From Humulus lupulus (lineage: Eukaryota > Streptophyta > Magnoliopsida > Rosales > Cannabaceae), in the NCBI RefSeq assembly GCF_963169125.1, contig NC_084800.1:55412866-55476865 (forward strand): 64,000 bases of DNA, given 5' to 3'. The notes beneath the pieces are model-generated. The model saw only the letters and a list, made by a program, of their open reading frames with translations. It searched no databases and had not been told where the DNA came from. Of this stretch, positions 1 to 11,000 are shown in pieces (position 1 is the stretch's first letter; the number at the start of each line of letters is the position of its first letter). A program made the translations under genes and the position numbers.

Positions 1-17
1 AACTATTAATTGTAGAT

Positions 18-139
18 GGGAAATTTGATTTTTAATGCAATAAATGACCCTCCGTTTCAAAAATACCTTATTCCTATAAGTCTCTCGTTTTGGTCCTACT
101 AATGCCGTTACTACCCAAAATACCCCTGGCATAATTTTT
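18..139 (+). repeat. Left terminal inverted repeat of the first MULE
   Basis: It pairs with 7273-7395. The two arms share the outer 30 bases almost perfectly. They also share internal blocks, including CTTATAAGTCTCTC-like and CCGTTACTACCCAAAATACCC segments, with scattered mismatches. The promoter of the transposase gene is expected just inside this arm. Confidence 0.88.
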
Positions 140-497
140 CCTCTCTTTTTCTCAGTCTTCACTCTCTATCTCTTATTTCCCTCTCTATCTCTCAAACTCT
201 CGTACACACAAAAAAAGCCAGCCACCATTAATTTGCATTTCGGATCTAGGGGCAAGTTGTGAGTCCTTTCAAGTCAAGAAACTTCATTTTGGATTTCGGA
301 TCTAGGAGAAAAAATCGTATGGGTAAGTATATATTTGTTATATGTAGTAAGGAAACTTGTCTGGTTACATTACTTGTCTTATTTCGAACAGATATGTGTA
401 TGCCTTCATGTTTTATTGCAATTTTTCACTGTCGGAATGAATTTTGGATACTTCGTGCGTTTTTTTCTGGATTTTTTTCCTGCCTCAATGAGTTTCG

Positions 498-890
498 ATG
501 AAACTCGATAGGTCTCGATGTGTTGCATGCATGCTGGCTTGATGGTTCTCGATGGACATTGACGTGCCTCAATAGTGTTAGGATGTTAGTACCTCGATGG
601 TACTCGATACGTGTATAAGAGTTTAATTGGACTTAATAACTCGATGATACTCGATTGTACTCGAAAAAACTCGATAGGTGTATAAGAGTTTAATTGGATT
701 TAATAACTCGATTGTAATCAATTGTACTCGATAAAACTCGATAGGTGTATAAGAGTTTAATTGGATTGTTTGCCTCGATTGTACTCGATAGGTGTATAAG
801 AGTTTAATTGGATTGATTGCCTCGATAGTCCTCGACTGTACTCGATAAAACTCGATATGTGTGACCTCGATAGGACTCGACATATATCGA
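498..890 (+). repeat. CTCGATAGGA minisatellite in the leader intron of the MULE transposase
   Basis: Degenerate copies of CTCGATAGGACTCGATA-like units alternate with a longer spacer (GTGTATAAGAGTTTAATTGG). They fill the predicted 5' intron between a donor near 325 (GGTAAGTATA) and the acceptor TTTTGCAG at about 955-962. The same motif, in the same sense relative to transcription, fills the first intron of the opposite gene at 6375-6950. Confidence 0.8.
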
Positions 891-962
891 TAGAAATTGA
901 TATTTTCTGTTTTATGTTGTAGTTTAACTTTTTGTCCTTTTTTTTTTTTTTTTTTTTTTGCA

Positions 963-3520
963 GATTCGACTGTTTTCGTATTTTTTGTATTCAATGGTGT
1001 TTGGGAACACGAAAATAGGGATTGGATTTTCAGAGATGCTGAAAATCAAGTTCTACCCGTGGAGAAGGGTGTGACATATGAGCAATTGCTTGACATGCTG
1101 TACGATGAGCTTGAAGTGGATAAATGTGTGCATGACTTGAAAATTGAGGTCCCGTAAACATGCCTATCATAATCCGTCAAACCTACCGTTATAAAAAATG
1201 ATAGGCATGTGCGTGCATTCATTGGGTTAGCATCGAAATCTGTAGAGAAGCTCATTCCTCTATGTGTCACATTGATTAAGAAGGGAGGTGTAAGAAATGC
1301 ATCGGCTTCTGCCAACATTAATAAAGAAGTTCGATTTGAAGAGAACATTTCTCCTCCATGTCATGGTTTCAAAGGAACTCAAGGTGATGTTGGAACATGT
1401 GTTCCCGAGACAAATCCAGATGTCATAGTCCATGATGATATCCCGGTTAGAGATCCTTCATATGTGCATGACACGGAGGAGTACGATCCCTATGGCTACG
1501 AACCTTATGTCAACGACGATCCTGTTGCTGATGCAACAGATCTTGGTGGGCCAGATGTTAGGGCAGATTTTCCAACACAGAGTTCAGATGTTATGGTAGA
1601 TGAGGAGCGCAGAATAGAAGACCGGCAAACACCTGGGACCAGTAGTAGTCGTCCAGGTCCAAGTAAAACCGATGATAGTTTTAGATGGAGTTCTCCATTG
1701 GACTTAGGTGAAGATCGTAGAACATGGAGTGCTCCCATGTTCACCAAAGAGGATATAGAGGCCTCACATCAACATCATTCCTCAACCAGCAAATCTTTAG
1801 GAGAATTGCACCTTGGGAAGTTCTTTCAGAACAAGCTTGAATTGAAAACCAAAGCATCCATATTTGCGATGAAGAATAATTTTGAGTTTATGGTGAAGAA
1901 ATCTGGGACTGATGTGTGGTACATTACCTGCAAGGATCTTGATTGTGGTTGGAGATTGAGGGGTAAGAAAAAAATGCGATCTGAAATGTTCAAGATTACT
2001 GTATACAACGAAGTACACACTTGCTCGCAAGAAATTCGAGATAAGGACCACCGTCAAGCATCACCGTGGGTTGTTGGGCACCTAATCAAGAGGAAATTTG
2101 CTACCAATGGTACTCGGTACATGGCAAACAACATAAGGGAGGACATGAAGCACCATTTTGGGGTTGAAATGAGCTATGAGAAGGCATGGAGATGCAGAGA
2201 AAAGGCTCTTATGTATGTCAGAGGGACACCTGAGGAATCATACTCCAAGTTACCTGGATACCTGTGTCAGTTGGAGCATAAGAACCCAGGTACAATTACT
2301 GATTTTGTAGCAGAAGATGGTCATTTCGTGTATTGCTTCTTTTCCCTCGGTGTTTCTAGGTGTGGTTTCCAGTACTGTCGTCCTGTAATTTGTGTGGATG
2401 GAACATTCTTGAAGAATAAGTATGGTGGCCACATGCTCTGTGCTGTTGCGTTGGATGCAAACAACCAGTTGTTTCCAATTGCGTTTGCATTGGTGGACAG
2501 TGAGAACCATAACTCTTGGACTTATTTCATGAGAAAATTGAAGGAAGACATAAGGGACGTTAAGAACCTTGCTTTTGTATCGGACAGGCATAAAAGCATT
2601 AATCATGCTTTGGAGCTTGTGTTCCCAGATGCGTATCACGGTGCATGTTACCATCATATCTGTATGAATGTTGTGGCAAAATTCAAAACTGACCACATGC
2701 AAGACATCATGGGGTGTGTAGCGTACGCATTTCGAAGAACGGAATTTCACAAGTTCTTTGACAAGATTAAGGTAATTGATCCGCCCATTGCTCAATATCT
2801 AGAGGGAATTGGCTTTGAAAGGTGGAGTAGTGCTTATTTTCCTAGTAACCGATACAATATCATGACGAGTAACTACGCAGAAAGCTTTAACAATAAGACC
2901 AAGGAAGCAAGGAGCTTTCCAGTCGCCACTTTTCTTGAATTCATAAGATTCACTCTTCAGTCTTGGTTTGCAGATAGACGTGAAAGAGCTGCAAAAGCAA
3001 CAACTGTGTTATCACCTGAGATGGAAAAGGATTTGAAGCAAATAGGTGATAAAGCAATCTTTTTAGATGTCCAAGTCCTTGGTCATCACGAATTTCTTAT
3101 GGTCAATGGTAATGGTGAAGGTGAGGTGAACTTGGCCACAAAATCATGCTCTTGTGGCATGTTCCAAACCATTGGGATACCCTATGTACATGCTTTTGCT
3201 GCAGCCAGAAAAAGAAGCATAACATTTACTCATTGTGTTCCCCTTACTATAGAATCGAGGCATTGAAGGACACTTATAAAGATACTATTTACCCTGTTGG
3301 GAACAAGGATAAATGGGTAATCCCTGATCACATCAGAGATACGGTTGTCGGTGTCCCCGCTGAGAAAACCCCTGTAGGAAGGCCCAGGAAACAGAAAGTG
3401 GGTAGGTGAAAGAAAAATCGTTATGCTTCACGCGGGGAAAAGATTGTCAAGCCACGTAAGTGTAGCAGATGTGGTGGTAGTGGACACAATAGGAAGTCAT
3501 GTAAGGGTAGGATTTAAAAT
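963..3520 (+). pseudogene. MuDR-type MULE transposase, decayed
   Basis: The reading starts after a splice acceptor at 962 with an N-terminal region of the VFNGVWEHE type. It runs into two in-frame TAA codons (1155 and 1170) and then stays open from 1173 to 3266. Domains in order: acidic linker; the MuDR DNA-binding zinc domain (about 1800-2030, CKDLDCGWRLRG); the MULE catalytic core (2380-2900) with Asp in CVDGTFLK, Asp in FVSDRHKS, the CYHH motif and Glu in NYAESFNN; then a SWIM finger (CSCGMF...IPYVHA) whose third Cys is Tyr. A one-base frameshift near 3232 moves the C-terminus to another frame (PYYRIEALKDTY). An in-frame TGA at 3407 then precedes a CCHC knuckle (CSRCGGSGHNRKSC) ending near 3517. 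The domain assignment is secure; the gene is most likely inactive. It converges on the Ulp1-type gene. Confidence 0.88.
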
Positions 3521-3743
3521 ATTGTGTTATGTAATTATTTAATTAATTTTGTTGCATTTATCATATGGAATACTTCGTCTAATACTTTGTGTGTTTGGAT
3601 GTCGAGGCAGACACATTATGTGAATTTAATATTTTTTTATTTAATAACTTTTTCAAAAAATATTGTTTTGGAAAAAAAATAATATACAAAACTAACGATA
3701 TGGTATACTATACAAGATGTGTAAGACAAAAATGTAAAGAGCA

Positions 3744-6301
3744 TCATGGGACTAAATTCTGATAGAACAGGTCCACACACCACTTGGTCCTGAATTGCTG
3801 GATGTTCTCATCGATAACAGTATCAAGTGGTAGCCTGGCAACCAGATGCTTGATATGTTTGATGGCAAACTTACCACAATCCCCACTGCATATAATCGAT
3901 TTTGTGTCAATAGAAGATAAAAATAACTTTAATTTTCCAATTTCAAAATCCACTAATTAAATAGGGGAATACATTGTCTTAGTCTGAGGACACTCCTCTG
4001 GAGGAATACAACAATATGAGAAAGGCTTTGCATTCTGCTCAGGATATACCTGGAGGTCCTCGTGGTCGTCAAACATGCCAGAACACCATAACAACGAAAG
4101 CAACAATAAGCACCAAGGCTTGATCGCTTCCTCCATCAGAACGGGACTGAGCACGCTATGGTTGGAATCATAAACGTTGATGCACCACGTTGGAATGGAG
4201 ACTTCAATGGTGATCCAATGTGTGGCTTTCTCGACGTGCAAGGCAAAATATACTTCACTCTCATTTTGCCATGTTACAAGGAATTGATTATCATCGCCCT
4301 TCAACATTCTCAGCACATCGTCGTCCCATGTATACTTAGTGTCGGTCTCTCTGAAATGATTCCAACGACCTAGGCACACCTGGGGGAAGGTGGTGTTCAT
4401 GATCGTAGCATCCTGCCGAAATGCAGCATGGTAAAAGTGGTGCCGGCGGCGTAGCATGTGCAAAGCGGCATCAATATGCTAAAAAAACATAAAAATTCGT
4501 TAGTACCATCAATATATTTTAAGATTGAATTGAAAACATGAATGTAATTTACATACCGAATCCCAAAGCCAAGTCTGGACTGTGTGCAACTGTAAGAACC
4601 ATGCCACACCGTGCGTCCCAGTATACACGTTGCGGTCTCTCTTATTGTCAATCTTCCCGACGATCCACCTATGGAAGCTCTTCTCCTGCTGCGGGCCACA
4701 CTTCCTCAGTGGTTCAGCAACTAGCCCCTGTTTATCTAGTCTGATCTTCTTTGTTAGGTCGGTGAAGTCATCAAAACGCTTGGGCCTGCGTTTCTTCCTG
4801 ACAACTTCAAGGCCAGCTGCCTCCTCGAGTTGCAATACTCGTACACTGGGACTGTCAGCATCACTGGGAGCTACAAATGTCTGGGCCTGTGGAGTGGAGG
4901 GTTGATCACCGCGCTCGTAGTCTGCAGGCAAGATATCAGACTCTGTATCTGATTTTACGTCGGTGGATCGACCTGAGACCAGTGAAAGCAGCTGCGCCAA
5001 CTGAGCCATGATCGTGGTCTGATTCTATAGTAAGGTTGCTTGGCCCTCCTCAACCCTCTTGAGCCTCTGCAGAAGTTGCTCATAATCAGGCTGGGCAACC
5101 TGACTAGATGAAGCTGCACAGGCCTGTGAAGTGCCCTCATCAACCCTCGGGACATCCTCATAAAAAATGGAGGCTTCCTTTGCAACTTCTGCTAGCTTCT
5201 CTACCTCCTTCTCAGGTACCACTACTTCATCCACTGCAGTCCCAGCCTCCAACTCAGGGAATAACCTGGAATCAACTTCTGGGAGGCTATTGTAGTAGAC
5301 TACCTCACTGGGACGTGGCTTCAGCATGGAAAATACCACTAACTACATAGTTGAATAACATGTGTCAGAAAAACTTTAATAAAATAAATCGTTAAAGCAT
5401 TAATTTGTGACATTTAACAAGATAAAATGGAACTTACTCGACGATTGGCGAATATAGGAGCCAACAGAGCTGTCGAAATAGTGATATCAGTCTCTGTAGC
5501 CCAGCTGAGCATCCTGGGAATCTAATTCCCACTGTTCTCACCGAACTTACTCCCGAGAGAAGGCATGGCCTCAAAAGCCCAGTAAATAAGCGCGGGTGCA
5601 TAGCAAGTGAAACTATACTTCGCCTCCTTCTGTTTTTTGCTTGACCCCTCTTTCTTCTTCTCCTCATAGTGTTTCAATTGCTTCTTCATGTCCTTTTGAA
5701 GGCCTTTGCTAACCTTCTTAAATGACAACTTCCCCCAAGGATACTTGAAAAAGTAATCAATATCCTCAACCATCCTCAGGGAATCTCCCCATATCGTTGT
5801 TGTCTTCTCTAGGGCATTCAGTACCTCCTCTATCAAATAGCACAAACCCAGCTTAAATGCATCTTCTGGGTTTGTGGAGGCCTTCAATGCATCTTCCAAC
5901 TGACCAAAACTAACCTTCGAATCACCATTAAAATATTCTTGGATGATCCGATCACTTGAAAGATGCTCTTTCAATTCATCTGGGGACGGTGATTTCCCAA
6001 AATTTAGCCCGGTAACTAGGGCAAACTCTGCAATACCAAATCTACACAGAGTGTTGCCCAGGTAGAACTGACCCTCTTTAGGCTTCTTACTTTCTACCTT
6101 ACGCAACATTAGCTGATGCAGCAGAACCCCAGAAAAACTAAACGGTTTTGCCTTAAAGAACTGTCCCAACGGGCATGCCTGTGCCCTTTCAATAAGACCA
6201 TGCCTCTTAAACTGCTCTATAAGGGTATCCAAGTAAGCACTACCCCTATAAGTGACACGGCCAGGAAAGTGTTTCTCCAACGACACAATAAGTTCAGGCA
6301 T
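3744..6301 (-). pseudogene. DUF1985 plus Ulp1-like (C48) cysteine protease carried by the MULE, decayed
   Basis: The sense reading runs from an ATG at 6301 that directly follows a splice acceptor (TTTTTCCAG). The first coding exon (6301 to about 5410) encodes a DUF1985 domain (GQFYLGNTLCRFGIAEFALVTGL). An in-frame TAG at 5522 follows, then a donor GTAAGT. The second exon (5343-4557) is acidic and lysine-rich with another in-frame TAG near 5025. It ends in the Ulp1 core start (FHRWIVGKIDN...TWLWDS). The exon 4478-3973 begins HIDAALHMLR and carries the catalytic His (ATHWITIEV) and Asp (NVYDSN). Intron 3972-3886 joins into KTIGDCGKFAIK, which supplies the catalytic Cys. The His-Asp-Cys triad is therefore retained although the upstream coding sequence is broken. 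Members of this family are thought to resemble SUMO proteases; activity here is not shown. Confidence 0.85.
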
Positions 6302-6374
6302 CTGGAAAAAAAAAAAACAAAAAAATGTTAAAAATGTTAAAAAAAAAATGTTAAAAATGTAAAACAATCTGGTA

Positions 6375-6950
6375 AGTCAGTTACTATCGAAGCAGAAACA
6401 ATCGAGTTATATCGAGTCTTATCGATGCCTATCGAGGTGGATTCCAAAATCACAAAGAATAATATAATCGGGTTACTATCGAGTCTTATCGAGGCCTATC
6501 AAGGTAAAGCAAAAAAACCAAAGTCTAGTCATATCGAGTCCTATCGAGGCCTATCGATTCCTATCGAGAAGAGTCCTAAAAATCTCAAAGCAGTGTATCA
6601 TCGAGTCCTATCGAGGCCTATCGATTCCTATCGAGAAGGGTCCTAAAAATCCTAAAGCAGTGTATCATCGAGTCTTATCGAGTCCTATCGATTCCTATCG
6701 AGGTAGGTTCTAAAAATTCCAAAGGCCGTGTATCATCGAGTCCTATCGATTCCTATCGAGGTAGGTTCTAAAATTCCCAAAACCGTGTATCATCGAGTCC
6801 TATCGAGGTAGGTTCTAAAAATTCCCAAAGTCGTGTATCATCGAGTCCTATCGATTCCTGTCGACTCCTATCGAGGCACAGTCTAATCCATTCCTCATCC
6901 TATACTATCGAGTCCTATCGATTTCTATCGAGTTTCATGAAAATATCGAG
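6375..6950 (-). repeat. CTCGATAGGA minisatellite in the leader intron of the Ulp1-type gene
   Basis: On the + strand the units read ATCGAGTCCTATCGATTCC; on the sense (-) strand they read GGAATCGATAGGACTCGAT. The array lies between a probable 5' UTR exon (about 7200-7062, donor GTGAGGG) and the acceptor before the ATG at 6301. Spacers such as AAAATTCCCAAAGNCGTGTATC recur between blocks. Confidence 0.8.
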
Positions 6951-7272
6951 AGAAAAAACCCAGATTTCTTTATTGCCAACCCCGATCTATCCTATGAACA
7001 AAAATCACAAAAAAAACCAGTCACATACACATATTGCAGATTAAAAAAGAAAACCCTCACCTTCGCTTTCTTTGAGGTTGTTTCCTAAAAATTTTGTTGC
7101 CTTGCTCGACGTTTTCTCCTTCCCCTTCTCCAATCGTCAAGTCCGACCTTTGGGAGCCCTTGTTCGTGTTCGTGGAAGACAATGAAGGTTGGGTTCTACA
7201 AATTCAATCGAGTCCTATCAATTTCAAAGTTTGCTTGGTTCGGGTATTTTGGAAGAGAATACAGAGAGTTTG

Positions 7273-7395
7273 AAAAAATTATGCCAAGGGTATTTTGGGT
7301 AGTAACGGTATTAATAGGACCAAAATGAGAGACTTATAAGTATAGAGTATTTTTCTAACAGAATGTCACTTATTGCATTAAAAATCAAATTTCCC
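7273..7395 (-). repeat. Right terminal inverted repeat of the first MULE
   Basis: This is the inverted partner of 18-139 and ends in AAATTTCCC, followed by the 8-bp duplication TTGTAGAT. It is expected to carry the promoter of the minus-strand Ulp1-type gene. Confidence 0.88.
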
Positions 7396-8073
7396 TTGTA
7401 GATTCAGCATAAATTCTACACAGCTTTTTCATAAAATAACTTTTCTAAAAGTTATCTCAAACACGCACTTAATCATTTGGATCATCTCTCAAACAAATGT
7501 GTAGAGAGAGAAGGAAAAGAGAGTACAAAAGATTTTCATACAACTCTTTCAAAAATTTACTTGGGAACTAATCTGTAAAGATTTGTCCTTTAAAGAGTGC
7601 AAATTTAAAAAATTACAATAATAATTTTTTTTTTAAAATGTCCCTTCAAAAACAAATTTAATTTAAATATTTACAGTCATGGGCCACCAATTAGATCATT
7701 CATTTTACTTTATATGAAAACTAAATTGAACTGGAAACCCCACAAAAATATACATGGGCAAGTATTTATCCGTCACACAATAAAGAAAGAACTTGAAGTT
7801 AATATGGTGTAAAACACAAGAAGAATTGAGAAATGTAAAAAATTGCAAACGGTAAAAACCCAAAAATTTGCTATTCTTTTCATTTCCACCAAAAACATCA
7901 GATATTTCGAGTTCTTGTAAAAGATTAACGTTCGACAGTGTATTCTATTTGTGCAGGGTATCCGTATAAGTAAAACCAAGAAAAAGATTTACCTAGCTTA
8001 TCTGATTAAACTATTTTCAGTTGATTTCCATCTTCCTAAGTAAGTCACTGACATCATACCCCTAAGCATCCAG
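7396..8073. other. Spacer between the MULE and the 3' end of the RAD7-like gene
   Basis: AT-rich, with no coding signal seen. It contains the MULE target duplication at its left edge and probably the 3' UTR and polyadenylation region of the RAD7-like gene at its right edge. Confidence 0.5.
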
Positions 8074-11000
8074 TTAGAGATAAAATGAAGGTACACTAGA
8101 ATAACGCAGTGGAGCAGCATATGGATTTGCCCACAAATCATTATCAAGCACTGGAGACATTCTCAAGCCAATGATCTGTACATCTGGATTTGAGTGGCCA
8201 TCGAGAAAAACATCTGTAATCTACATAGAAAAGAAAACGTATTGATCCAGTAAATAATTTTGCAGCGCAATATTTGTGAGTAATATTACCCAACTAATAG
8301 CTTTAATCCAGAATTATCTCACTCTGTTGAAGAGCAAATATGGGTGGAAAAAACTGGTCCATGAGCATATAACATGTACTTCTGTTTCATTGGTTTACCT
8401 GAGTACATCCAAAGAGTTTAAGCACCCTCAGTGATAGGCAGCTATCCACAATGAAACCCAATTCATTATCTGTCAAATTCCGGCACCATGACAAATCCAG
8501 ACTATTCAACTTTCTTAAACGCCGGCCAATTGATAAGGCAGTGTGGCAGCCAACCTAAATGTGCATTCAAGAATTCAGCGAATTTTAAGTTTTCACATAT
8601 ACACAAAATGTAGATTAATTCAAGAACCTTGAACAAAACTTAAAGCAAAAACCAAAAGTTTTAGTAATGCCAGACCCCTGTCACGAGCAGCCATGAATTT
8701 GATTCATGCAATATATATTTATATATATTTTGTATAGAGAGAGAGATAACCCATGCATGTATGTGTGAATGCGTGAGCAGAGAAAAAAATGGATAAATAC
8801 CTTCTTGATGTTATTCAAAGACAGTTCCTCCAGACACTCTCCAGACGATTCTAGGAATGCAGCTATACTTTTATCACTGTTTTCATTTAAAAAATAATTT
8901 TTATTAGTCTGTTAGAAAGAGGAGATCAACAGGGTTCGGCGACTGATATTTGCTTACAATGAGTTAAGATTTTGTAAACATGAGAAGAAATACAAGTTTT
9001 GGGAGATAATATCGAAGACTTCAATCACACTTTCATACAATATACAACAGTTCAATGGATTCATTTTTACATTGAATGCCACAATTTTTCCTCTAAATCT
9101 TAATGTGTGGGCGAACTGGATAAATTGTATAGGTCCTCAAAATTTTAGGAAATGTTCAGAAACATACAATTGGACTGCAGTTTCTCAGTTATCAATTAGC
9201 TTACAGTTTGTCAAGGGCAGCTTAAAAGTTAATTAGCTACAAAATTCTAAATAAATTGGTATAATTATTTAAACTTACTAACAACCTGAAAGAATTGCGG
9301 CAAAGTCTCAATCTTTGAATTGTTCGACAACCATTTGCAAGATACACTAATGAAGAATCTGTCAGTTTGCACAAGTTCCTCAGGTCGATTGAAAGTAACC
9401 CAGAGCATGTTTCAGCAATGATCTTCAATGAAGAATCTGTCACCTTTCTGCACCAAATCAAGAACATCATAACCAAAAGAAAACTTGAAATGAAATTTTT
9501 TACGAGTATCATAAAAGAAAATGTAAAGTAACTTACACACAATCAGTTAAAATGAGCTCTTTCATATTATAACCCCGACTGCCAATAAATTCCAAGATAA
9601 ACTTATCACAAACATTTTCAACGCCTGCTAAAGATAAAACCTCTAATTGTTCAAGCTTCTTCAGTGCTGGCAGCATAAGCATAGCGTCAATGCCCTGGCA
9701 ATCATCGAGATACAGTTCCCTCAAAATCGAACCCAATGAGTTAGCTAAAGTGTCAATACTAGAAGAGGTGAGAAGGGAGCACTGGCTGATATTAAGAGAT
9801 CGAAGTGCCGGTGCAGAGGAAACAAGAGATTTTAGTCCAACATCTGAAAGCCGGCATGCACCACGAAGTGATAAAGTAATTAGTGCAGGCAAATTGTTTG
9901 CTGACTGAGCTAAGGTAGAAACCAAAATATAATCTGGCAGACAGCGTCCACACTGATCAAGTTGTAGCACCTGATTCAAGAAAAAAAAAACAATAATAAA
10001 TGAGACAAGCTGCAGGCCTATAGTCCATACACCATAAACAATATCACGTTTACTGTGCATTAAAAAAAATATATAAAAACAATAAATTTCAACATCAGGA
10101 TGATTCTAGAAACTATAGCCCAAAGAATCTCGAAAGTAGTTCCATGAACAATTCTTTGCAGGATTGGATATACAGCATAAAGAACAAACCAATATACATT
10201 GTAGGTAAAGGCAAACATAACAGATATTAGTAGGAATTCCAAACAAGTGCCATTACTCAAATAAGTGTACTCTCCCCAGTTTCAGTATTAAAGTAAAATT
10301 GTGCTACTATTTTAGCATAAGAGCGGGCAGTAAACTAAATCACCTACAACCCAAAACAGATCAAACTCATTGAAAAACCTACCACAAGTCTTTTGCAAGA
10401 GAATCAACTACAAAAAACATGACTTCAATATATGTACTACACATGCAATTATGATTATATAGTTCATTCAGTCATGTTCAGTTTCAAAAATCACTTTGTC
10501 ACTTGAGTGAGCTACCGACCAATTATTTATCTTCACTAGTACGTGCCTCAAAAACTAGAGAAGTTAAACCAGCATAATGATCAAAAGAACCATAATAAGA
10601 CATGAATCATGCAATGTTGATCCTCCTGTGTAGAGGAGAAGAGCCATAATGTGTGAGAGCAAAATAGGCTCACATTCTATTTATTTAACCCATGTGAAGA
10701 CTGTTGACAATTGTTAATTATTAATTTTGTAAGGGCACATGACCAGTGAAGTATAAGAGAAGTAACTTGGTAGATTGAAAACAAATCAGAGAACATACTA
10801 CTAAATTGCTCGGATCAAAGTTCTCCAAAGATTTTGTGAACTCTTCCTCTGTTAGCCAGGAACAATCCCTTAAGCGAACCTCCATTGGCGACCCTTGAAC
10901 CAGAAGTCTAAAAAACTGACCATCCATCCTTCGAGAATCACATAGCAACTTACTCATCCGGTGCTTCAACCAGTCCGGGATAATTTCAAGTGAAACAATT

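Larger units (their letters stand above)
18..7395. mobile_element. MULE (Mutator-like DNA transposon) carrying transposase and Ulp1-type genes
   Basis: The two ends are long inverted repeats: 18-139 reads GGGAAATTTGATTTTTAATG and continues, and the reverse complement of 7273-7395 starts with the same bases and stays similar down to GGCATAATTTTT. The element is flanked by an exact 8-bp duplication TTGTAGAT (10-17 and 7396-7403), within the usual 8-11 bp range of MULEs. Inside are two convergent gene remnants: a MuDR-type transposase on + (963-3520) and a DUF1985 plus Ulp1 (C48) cysteine-protease gene on - (3744-6301). This two-gene plan is known for ULP-carrying plant MULEs (KAONASHI-type and relatives). 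Both genes carry stops or frameshifts, so this copy is probably non-autonomous now, although its ends still look usable. Confidence 0.9.

Noticed and set aside
623..994. Minus-strand repeat-encoded peptide (YRVQSRTIE units)
   Set aside because: It is a translation of the intronic minisatellite.
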